Virus record (IMG/VR): IMGVR_UViG_3300021963_004615
Coordinates: 1 to 46,131 of that record
DNA from: a virus
DNA length: 46,131 nucleotides
Strand: one strand, 5' to 3'
Each line of letters opens with the position of its first letter. Position 1 is the first letter of the stretch. Positions 15,918-27,900 of the stretch are shown in pieces. The notes below the pieces were generated by a model. That model searched no databases, was not told where the DNA came from, and saw nothing but the letters and a program-made list of their open reading frames with translations. The position numbers were made by a program, and so were the translations under genes.

Positions 15918-18900
15918 AACTTATCTAATATTTCCATTACTTTATTGTACTCTTCCATTGTTTTAGCTTTCACTAAATTATTCAATAAATCCTTAACATC
16001 ATAACCAATGATGGCCAATTGTTCTGCTAACTGTTGATTCTTAACCATGTCTTGGATTTTAGTCAAGGCACTTTCTTTTTTAGCAGGATCTAATGTTTCT
16101 TCTTGACTTGCTTCTGGTTCAGAAAGTCCAGTCTCCATGTTAACATTTCTTTGATAGATATCACCGGTAGTTGCATCTACAAGATCATAGTTACCATACT
16201 GATTGATAGTCCATTTTCTACTACCTGACATGAATGATTTTGGTAATTCACCTTTGTTAGCTTTAACTAACTCTTGGAACATCATCATGTCTTCTTCTAT
16301 AGTGCGCTCATCTTTAACAGGACCTTCAGCTTGATTGTTGAGTTTAGTTGTCTGTGGCACACCCGGTTTTATAGGCATAACCCTTCTCATGGTAATAGTT
16401 ATTCTATAAGAACCTGCTGGATAACTCTTACCATCAAGCTTGGTAGTTAATGCAGGTAAGAAACTTTTTTGAGGAGTAGGGAATGTTCTATGCCATACTT
16501 CTCTATTAACGCCATTTACACCAAATACATAAGCTGTACCATCTTGTAGATCAAGTTTTTTAGGATCTCCATCTCTAGATTCAATTGAGAAATTTCCTGG
16601 ACCACCAATATTAATTCCAATTACTGGATAATTAATAGCAGATCTACTTTCATCTACATCATTGTGAGAAGAAATAAAAGTATCTTTTTCATATAGATTT
16701 ATGATGGCCCCATCATAATTGGTCATATCTACACCACTGGCTTTTTGCATAAGCTCTCTGAATCTAGAACTAATTTCACCCAGAGGTTGTCCATTTATTG
16801 ATTCAGTGTAATAACCATATTTATTTTTATTACCCGGATTGATTACATCTGGAATATTCACAGCCTGTTTTCCGGGATTATTACTTTTATAATCCCATCT
16901 TAAACCAAGACCAATCATTTTACTAGCATTAGCACCTTTATTTGTTTTAGCACCTTGCTCTTCTATAAATGGTTTTAAGTAATTAAATAGCTCAAGTTGT
17001 TCTTCTTTTGTAAGAGCTCCTTGATTTACATAAATTCCTGGTTTAACTTCTTCTCCTTTGGGTGTTTCAGTAGATTGAGTAGCTTCACTAAAAGTTTTTT
17101 CATAAACATTTCTGATAGCTTGTTTACCAGCTTTATTGATTTCTCTAGTACCAATACCTGCAAAGTTCTTTGTAAGAACCGGAACTTCAGATTTAGACCA
17201 TTCACCATTAAGATTCTTATACCATTGATTTCTTACTTGATCAAATACATAAACTGGTTTACCAGCTTGTATAGCCATTTCCACAGCATATCCTGTACCA
17301 CCTTGTACCGCAAACTTAAGAAGCTTTCTTGGTTCATTAGATTTTTCATCTCCTTTCCAAATATCACCTTCTTTACCTAATGTACCAATTGCAAATACAG
17401 CATCGGAATTAGCAACTTGCGCCCAATTTCTGATCAGTCTCTGATCTTTCATTGTAGTGTACTTATACCCCCACATCTGTTTAGCAGCTTGAGCAACTTT
17501 ACTTGCTCCTTCTATAGCTATTGGTAAATCTGTAATATCTTCATTTCCTAATGGTGCATTACCTGGTCCTTTTACTCCGGTATAGTAATGTTTATTATTT
17601 ACCATTCCAAACTCTTTACCAATAATATCCCATTGTGTATCTGAACCAGCAGCACCACCAGAATGATTAGTAAAATCTGCAGGTTTAACACCAGTGGATG
17701 GTTGAGTAGATATTTTAGAAACAAAACTTTTAAATCCTTCTATATCTTGTTCAGTTCCTAATATATGTATTTGTTCTGGTTCAAATACTATAAATTGATC
17801 TTCATTACTTATATCTTTTACATCCTTAGCAATTAAAGCATCATTATTATTTTTAATAGCTTCTTCAACTTCTTCTTTATAAAACTTAAACCCTTTGTCA
17901 GGATTATCTTCAAAATACTGTTTGAAAGACTCAGTTACAGGATTGGTTGTATTTAAAATATATTGAAATATTTTGTTATCAAAAGTATCTTCCTCCTCAC
18001 TTCCTGCAAGTTGCATCCATCGCCAACCAGACCAATCTTCTGCTCCTTTTTTAGTTGTAAAATAAAAACCATTATCAAATTTAGTGGTATCCTTTCCTTT
18101 TCTAAAATTATTAAAAAGTGAACCTTTTTTCTTTGTTTCATTTCTATAAACAATATCTTTTAGTTTACTATTAGGAAATATAGTATCTAAGTATTGAGAG
18201 TATTGTTCAAGTGTTCCTATAGATGCTAATTCAGGATTAGAGTCAAATACATCTTGCACACCTTCTTTAACTTCAATTGATTTTTCCAAAGGCCCCTCTT
18301 CACCACCTTCTACTTGACCAATCATTTGTAAGCCTGTAGTAAGGTCTACATTTTGGTAGTACACTTCTCCAGACTCCGGATCCTGATCAATCATATCATA
18401 TAGACCATTGTCATTCAATACCCATATAGCAGACTGTGGCATGGGTTCTCTTTTACCAGTACCATTATTATAGAAAGCACTGAAAGTAGATTTGGCTGTG
18501 AAGTGTTTGTTAGGTTTTTTACCACCATTTTTAGAAACACGGTCCAAGAATGCATTGACATCTTCTTCAAAGACAACTCTTTTGCCTGGTGTAAAGTTAG
18601 CAGGAACCTCAAAAGAATTTTTTGAAACAGGTACTACAGTGTTTGCATACTCTTTATTTCTAAAGCCTTCAGTATCCACTAAATAGTTTTTAAACCTAGC
18701 CTGATTTGATACAACAGCAAGTACTCTAGATAAGCTTTCATTGTTCAAGTAGTTGTTTTGGAACTGTTGTGATGCTCTAACCATTAGGTTTTTATAAGCA
18801 GCCGGATCTAACACTTTGTTGAATGACAACTTGCTCTTACCTACACCATGTTGATAATACATCATCAATGAGAATACATTAAAGATCTCAGAGATTCTTT

Positions 18901-21900
18901 CATTGTCAGCTCTGTTGTTTACCTTATCAATTGTGCGGTCAGCTAATTGTTTCAAGTTAGTATAATAAGCTGTAGCCAGGTTACCTTGGGCTTCTTTGTT
19001 ATTATTGAGCTGTAAGATTTTTACATTCTCTTTGTTAGGAGCCGGGGATAAGTTAGCAAGGATAGGATAAGTCTCTTTGATATTAAGACTCTCAAACTCA
19101 TTGATGATTCCCATCACAGCATCAGTATAACTATACTTGGTTTTACCCATGATGTATGCATAGTTAAAGCTTTTCATTAAGGCTTTCTCAGAAAGGAAGC
19201 TTTCATAACCAGCTTCTTCACCCATAGTCTCAACTAATCTTTTGTAAGCTTTATTTTCTTCTAAGCTTTCAATAGGATTGTTTTGTCTTAGTACTGCTCT
19301 TTCAATTACATAACGGTAGTAACTGGCAAGAGTATCAAATGGATCTTGCTTTAAAGTAAAAGTATCCAAACCTCTACTAGCATAGTTGTCAGGGTCTTCA
19401 TTAATTGTAAGGTATGCTTTTGTTGCATAGTCTTTCTCAATCTGCTTGGTATTAATTGCAATACCTTCTTTTACTACAATAGCATCATAAGGAATAGTAT
19501 CATCTACTATAACATCTTGAGTATCATAGACATCCGGGAAGTTTACAAACTCACCATTCTTATTTGTAAAATTGGATTGGTAGTTTTGGAAGATACTATT
19601 GATGTACCCATTGTTAAACTGATTGGTAAATCTTTCTTGACCATCTACACCAAACCCAAATTTTCGTCTAATAGTTGCAGATTCAGCAGGGTCCAAGAGT
19701 GTGGCATTAATAAAATCAGTTACTGTGTCATTAAGCTTTAATCCAAACAAAGGAGTAATGATATCTCTGATCAACTCATCTTGGTTAAAAGAAGATATGA
19801 TAGATTCTTTAAATAGCTTTGTTAAAAACTCCTGATCAATAGCTGATGACTTAGCCAACTCTTTGTACATCTCCATTCTTTTGATAACCTGCTGCACTGT
19901 TGTAAGCTTAGCTGTATCAGGAGAAAACTGCTGTTGCAAGTCTTTCATTCCACGGAACTGTTTCTCAAGTTCTATGAAGTTCATAAATATAGCAAGAGCT
20001 TGCATGCTTTTTGAGTCATTCTTTTGAACGGCATTATCAAGCACACTCATGTTTATCTTACCATTTGGAAGATAATTTTTTGATAACCAGTCTGTAAAGA
20101 AGACATAGTTTTCAGCACTTGCAAGTTTAGAAGAATACCCATAGATATAATTGTTTACAGACATATCATCCTTTGACAATGCAATTTTCATTACATCACT
20201 TGCCTTAATGCTTTTGTCATTCAAGGCTTTTATCAAAGTACTGAGTTTAATGTCTGCAGGAGTTTTCCCAGATAATGCTATGCTAAATGTTTTATCTAGG
20301 TTCTTCACCTTAAGTACATCAAGCAATGCTCTTAGCTTAGCTTCATTTACTTTATCACTAATAGCTTTAACAGCATCTTTACCCTGTGAGTCAAGTACTT
20401 TTTCTATGAGTCCTGTGTAAGCTTGACTCTTTGTAGCATTCTTACCTGGATTAAGGATTTCATAGTAAGCACTGTTCTGAATCTTCTGATTTTCAAAGTA
20501 CTGTTTTACAAGCGGCTGGTTTAAGAAATAGAATATCTCTTCTTCAGAAACACCGGCTTGAATCATATAACTGAACACATCCATTCCTTCTGGTACCAAT
20601 TGTAGTACAAATGGGAACGGGTTCTTAGCTCTATCTAAGATACCTTGTAGACCATGTGAAATTACATCTGAAATTCTTGTGCCTAATTGGGTTCTTTCTC
20701 CACCTAATGAAATAACAGTCTCACCTTTTGAGTTAGTAGTTTCATTATGAGCAAATCTCATTACCACAGGTAGCTTAATACCAGACTCTATACTTCTATT
20801 CAATCTTTTGTTAAAAGAAATAACTCTATAACTAGCCGGCATCTTAGCACCAATAGACTTATAAATTGGGTGCCCTTTTGATAACTTGGCCATGATACCC
20901 AATGAAGGCTCTAATGATAAGTTTGCTTCATGCACATATAAGTTGTGTGCTGCTTCAAACATTCTTGTAGGACTTGTTACAGTTTCACCTTTAACTGATT
21001 TTTTAGCAGGTTGTTTGTGAGCATTTTTATATTTGTCATAGCCCACTTTATTCTTCTCAAGACCTTCTACATACTTATCCACAAGATAAGTACCATTTGG
21101 TTTAGTCAAGTATGCATAGTTTTCAGGAAGCATTAAGATCTCAACTGAGATGTTCTTATACTTGTTCTGCAAATACTTCTTCTGGATACTGATCAACTTT
21201 CTAGATGACATCATTCCTTCTGGAAGCTTTTTATTGTTCTCTGCTGCTTCTTTTTCTAATGCTTTAGTTTGAGCTAATACACTTTTAAAGTTCTCAATAG
21301 GTTGTGGTAATGAACCATCACTGTTGATATTAGTCATGTTCATAAACAACTTATCACCATCAAAGTCAGATCCTGCTTTACCAACAATCTCAGTAGGGAG
21401 TATAATGCTGTTACCAAATGCTTCAGGCAAGAAATGCCATACAGTTGCAGCCTCAATAGTTGAGGTAGCATCATTAGGAATCCTTGGACCGAACATTGTT
21501 AATGCCTCACGGTGTTTTTCAAACCACACAGGATCTTTAATAAGCTCATTCAATCTGTCAATATCACCTACAGTAACACCATCAAGATCTTTTGCATTTA
21601 ACAAATTGACATAGTCTCCTTGCAATGCAACAGCCACTTTCATTTCAGTGCTTCTCTTACCCTTGTTTCTAATATAGAAAGGAAGAGTGTTTGTACCTAA
21701 CAGTTTTTTGATTTCTTCAGGGTCAGTAAGAACTGCATACTCTGTATCCCAAATACCATTAGTAAATGTGCTTGGTGTTTGTACTAAAGGCTCACCATTT
21801 GTAACCTGTTTGATCAAGCCTTTCTGAACAAAGCTCATCAATAGCTTTTCAATACTATCAGATTCCGGGTGCAAGGATAAGTCCATTGCAAGCTGTCTGT

Positions 21901-24900
21901 CTTCAGTGGTATTGATAAGCTTAACTAAGTGTTGTGGAGTGTCTCTGTTTTCTAACTCTCTTCTGATTACTTCAACAAACTCTGTTAGGTTACCAACATA
22001 CTGACCATCTATAAACTCAAAGCCAACTTCATTAAGTAAGTCTTCTTTTAAGATGTCTGTGTAATCTCTAATTGTTTGGTTGTAAGAATTGAGTAGCTCA
22101 GCATTCTTAGCATTTTTTACTTCACCATTAGAATACAAGTTGTCAATAATGATACCTCTGGTTTGTGTTGCAATTGGCAACTCACCTTTAAAGTGCTCAT
22201 TGATAACTGTTACTTCTTTTAGGTTAGCTAAGTAAATTGGATTTTTTGTAAGCTGGAATTCATACTCACCTTCTGCATCTAATTTATCCTTGATAGCTTT
22301 ATCTGTATCATTTGTAAAGATGTCATCTAGTGTACCATCTGCAGTTAAGTTAGCTCCTTTAGATCCTGAGTCAAATGTTACATACTGAACGTCTTGTTTC
22401 AACATCATTTTATGCAACTTGTCTAGCTCAGAACCTTCTTTTGCATTTACTCCTGGGATCAATGGAATTACGGCAAACTTGTGCATTGCAGTAATTGGTA
22501 GGATATCATTTTTAACAGCACCAAAGTAATGCAGCTTATATACAGAGAAGTATTCTCTAACTGTTTTAGGATTTACTGTTTCACCATTGATGATTTTCTG
22601 ATATAATTCTTCCTGAGCTAATGACCAACCTCTGCCTGTTTCATGAAGTGTACGGTATGCATCAAATGTCATGTATGCCATACCATCTCCTTCTTTCATT
22701 TCCTCATAAGCTTTAATATCATTTATGAGCATCTTTTCAATTTCCTCAGTGCTATAACCAGCCTCATCATACTCTTCTCTCCATGCCTCAATCATATCTT
22801 TTAGATAGATACTTTTTCTTACAGCATCTCTAATGACAGATGTATTAATTGTTTCTGAGAATCTATAGTTATCATATTCCTTACCAGTTTTTTCTGATAA
22901 CTTGGTGGCATAGGTTTCTTTGTTAAAGACATCATTAATAAATGTTGCCATACCTTCATCAAAGATAAAGCCTGTACCATCTGAAGTTAATCCAGGGATA
23001 CGTTTAGACCAGTCTTCTTTGTCATGGTTCCATTGAGCATGATCACCAAACATAATGATAGAAGACTCATACTTATGAATCCAGTCATTGTATTGATATG
23101 CTTTTAATAGCTGGTTAACTATGGTAGGATTGTTTCTAAGCTCAGATAACTTTTGATTAGTAAGCTCTTCTGCTTTGTAGCCTAACTTTTCAAACATTGA
23201 CTTAGAGATGAACTTAAACTTAGATAAGAATAACTCATCTAACTGTTGTGTCTTCTCATTAAAATAAGCCAACATCTCATTAACTATATCTGTCTTGAGT
23301 TGATTACCATTTAAGTAGTCAATTAAGTCAACATCAATTTGCTCTTCAGCTAGTTGGTATAAAGCTTTCTTAGTCTCTGGTTTTAATACATTATCAAATG
23401 CTGAGAATACTTGTCCTGCAAATACTGTATTGCCATCATCATCTAGAACTTTATTGTTATAACCTGTAGCTCTTAGGTACTGATCTTTTAATGGGCCTCT
23501 GAAGTTTTTGATTCTATCAAACTCTCCTTGTAAGTAACCAAATAAATAGTTACCAATAGCATACATCTCACCTTGGCTTCTTCCTTTTACATCTAGTTTT
23601 GTAAACATATTCAAGTCTACATATAGATTTTTGTCAGAGCCCTTGGTTATAGTACCTACAGGATTACCTTCAATACCACCCATTACTTTAACACCATAAG
23701 AGAATTTCTTCTCAGATGTTCTTGGGAATTCAGCAACTCCGGCCAAGTTCATTGTGTGGAACTCTTGGAGGAATTTAGAATAAGGGTCAAGCTCAGTTGT
23801 GTTGTTACCTACATCATCACCAGAAGCATCCTTCATAGAAGTACCGTCAACTGCAGCATACAATAAACTCTTACCATCAATCTTAACACCATCATCAAAC
23901 AAGCTTGAAATCATTTTCAAGTGTCTTGTGTGTGTATTTATGGTTGGGTCAAGATAAGACATGTAGTTATATCTTGAATCTGTCCAAAGTTGTTTAATAT
24001 CTGTGACAGCATTAATTGCATATACTTTAGCAGCAAATGTGCTCCAGTTCATATCCTGATATGCAGTGTTTCCATTTGCACGGATAACAGCGGTAGTTGC
24101 AGAGTCATAACCATACTTAGTTTGCAACTCAGCAAGTCTCTTTAACTGTGTAAGCTCTTTTACAGAACCTTTGATAGTTGTTATAATGTTGGCAGGAATA
24201 CCTTCTCTCAGAGTCTGAATAGGGTTCTCAACAAACATTTTCAAATACTTAAGCTCAGTAGCTGTAAGTTGTTCTGACTTACCTAATTCTTGGAAGCCTT
24301 TAACAACATCAAAGATATAAGCAAGACCATAGTAATCCGGGTTCTCTTCAATGGCATTCTTAATATTGTCATTGCTATCAAGACCAATACCAATTGCTTT
24401 TGCAAATTCTATTGAGTCCTTAGGAGCTAATTCATCATTAGTAGAAAACTTCTTTACTAAGGCATTGAGATTTGCCATAGAGACATTCTCAGCTGTCTTA
24501 GAAATGTATTCTGTTTTAGGTGAGCTTTTGAAGCCTGCCTCCCAACGGTTCAAAGTATTATCAATAGAGAGTGATGATTCTTTAACTTGGAAGTTATATC
24601 CTTTGGTGTCCTCATCAACAAATGCAAATAACTGCATGTACTTGATTCTTGGTTTACCAAAGTCTTGTAAGAACCTTCTGCTTATTTCTATTTCAAATTT
24701 GTTTTTGGTAGTAGATGGGTTTGGATACTTGGTATCAAATAGTTGTTTGATCTCAGGAAACTTCTCTGACTCTTCTTTTAGTTTCTCATAAGCTACATAC
24801 CTGTCTCTTTCTCCGCCAATAGTTCTAGCCAAAATGCTAAACACAGTGTTGAAATCAGCACGTTCCTTAAAGCCCAATCTGTTTGTTGGAGTAGACCCGT

Positions 24901-27900
24901 CTTTGTTTACTTTAAATAAACTTTTGAGAAGGTAAGTAGTTTCCTTACTCATCATTTGCTGTAAAGAAAGCTTACCCTGAAGAAGGTCATTGTTCATTTC
25001 TTCAGTGCCCACATTGACTTCTGCATCAACAGTTTCTCCTTCTTCATTTACAGGCTCATTATATCCAACCTCATACTTAGCTCTACCAATCTCATAGTCT
25101 GATTTTTCCATATGGTATTTAACCATACCGGATTTTTCATCACCCCAGTTACCTAGTATTTGCTGTAGAATTCTAACATTGTCTCTAACAAACTCTTGGT
25201 TCTCAGTTAAAACAATATCATTAATCTTAGGATTAATAGTAATCTTAGTAAAGTTCTTTGCCTTACTTGCTTTATAGTTTTCAAACTGAGCTTCAGCATC
25301 AGCAAGCTTTGATACAATAATGATATCAGCCGGACCCTTACCTTTTTTAATGGTGTTATGGGTATAGAAGTCTCCAACAATCTTGATAGTATCATAATAG
25401 TTTTCACCTCTTACTCTCTGACCTTTCTTGTTAGATGCCGATAGGTTGGTAAAGTCTTTGATTTGAGATGCCAAGAACACATATTTGTCCTCACCATTCT
25501 TAGCTTTGATAACAGCAGCAGCTTGTTTTTTAAGCTCACCTATTGTATTAATACTATTAAAGTCTATGTCAGCTTCAGTTGTCTCAAGCTTATCTTGTTC
25601 TGCTTTAAGTTTAGCCTCAAGTCTGCCTTTAGCTTTTTCATACATCCAGGCTCTCTTAGCAGGTTCAACAAGCATCACTATAGATGCAGCCTTTAAACCA
25701 TTGTCAAGTTCACCTTTAAGTTCAGCAGCTTGTTTTCTTTTGGTATAGATGTCATCTATTAGTTGAGAAAAGATACTGTCAATGCTGTCTACAGCTAGTT
25801 CAGAGTCTTGTGGGCTTAAAGCATCCTCTCTTGGATTAGTAACTTGTCTGACACCACGGTCCAACTCATACATCATCACATTGTCTATCAGAGGAGAATA
25901 GCTGTTAAACTTACCTAAGTAAAGTTTATCAAACAACTCTTTAGCCATTGGGGAATTCAAGCTATCAATCTGTACTTCTTTCTTATTGAACTTTTTAAGT
26001 ACTTTACCAAATAGCTGTTGCAAGAATTCAACAATTCTTCTGAAGATGCTATTTCTTTTAGGAGCATTTTTTTTAGCCTTACCTGTTTTTACATAGTCTC
26101 TAAAGTCCTCAGCTAACATCTCTTCCAATTCACGGAATGACTTGGTAGCATAAGGCTGATTACCTTCAGGTGTAGTGTAGTTCTTTAATTCATTGTACAA
26201 TGCAATCTTCTGATCTTTAGTTAAGAATAACTGAGAGAATGCGTGCCAAGACTCATGGTATATAGTCAAGTTCTGGTATACAGAACCTTTGCTTGTGTTT
26301 ACATTAATGCTTGCTATCTTTCCGTTTGGATCTGCAAGATTACTTGCATGAGCAATAAAGGTTGCATATACATCAGAGTTAACTAAGTTAGCAGCATGTT
26401 GTAAGCTAATAAGATTTCTTAATGGAGCTATCTCAGGACTGTTCCACCATCTTTTTGCTTCACGGATCTTAACAGGATTGATGAACTCTTTCTTAAATCC
26501 TTTTCTATCTAATCCTTTGAATATATCATCATCAAGATCAATGTCATCTATATTGTCCTCTGTAAATATTTTTCCTACTGCAGAGTTTACATTAGTTGGA
26601 TTTTGTGCTCCAGGAACTGTTACATTATCAATGATATCAGCCTCAGTTGCTTCTTTAGTTTTCTTCTCTACTCTCTCCGGAGTCTTAACTTCTTTTTCTG
26701 GAGCAAAGTCAGTCTCAGCTACATTACCAATAAACTCAGTACCTAAGTATACCTGAACTACATCCGTGAATACTTTACCGTCTTTTGTTTTAATCTCAGG
26801 ATTAAGCACAAGAGTAACAGTTTTTCCTTTGTCATCATCAGTAAGCTTTCTATCAGAGATATTATAAAAACTAATCTGATTACCGTCCTGCTCAAATACA
26901 TCCCAAAGAGTTTTCTTAGTAAAGAACTGGTCAATCTTACCACTTATTTCTTCACCTTCTTTGAGTCTTTCTACAACTCTATCCTTTGTATTTTTATATG
27001 CTGTAGGCTTAATGTTTACATCACTTGTGTTTTCAATAGCATTACCAAGCAAGCTTTCCGGTGTATCAAAGTTTACTACATAGTTATAGAATCCTGGGTC
27101 AGCCCCTGTAATTAAAATATCTGCTTCAGATTGAGATAAGAAGTCAGTGTAGCTTTTTGATACAAACTTACCATTTTCATATCTTAGATATTTCTTAGAA
27201 GCTAAGCCATCATTGTCATAACTGATAAAGCTTCTTTTACCATAAAGATCAAAGCCACCCTCCATCAATACCTTTACAATGTCATCTTGCATTGCTTTAA
27301 GTTCTTCAGGAGCTGCTTTTACTAATATGCTGTTGGAAAGATTCTTTCCTTTACCTACTGGGTTTTTAAAACCATGGTCCTTATAGATATTAAAGTACAA
27401 GTATAATTCAGATGGATCATACACAATCTTGTACTTTCTAGTCTTACCGTCTATGTCTAAAGATGTAGGTAAGAACTGATCAACAAATTTCTTTTTAGCA
27501 GCGTACTCTATCTTAGGATTAGTAAGCACCTGTGCAATCTCTGTAGCAATATCTTCAGTAATCAGTGGTCTGTCAAGTTTAAATACAGTACCATTAATTT
27601 TAATTGTAGCTTCTCCACTCTCTAGTTTATCAGTACCCTTAGAAGTTGTTTTAATGGTTCTGTAAACATTCTTTGTCATGTTAGGGAAATTCAACAAGTC
27701 TTTGAGAGATATTCTTGTTGCTGTCAAGTTTGCCGGGATACCATTTGTTATACCAGTAATTGGTAACAAAGGAGCTTGGTTTTTTAATGCTTTTTCTTGA
27801 AGGTCATACAGCTCTTTCATTTGCTCTTGCTGTACATTCTCAACCATTCTTAGATAAGCATTAGGTTCACCATCAGCTTCTTTGTTATAAGTAAGTCTAG

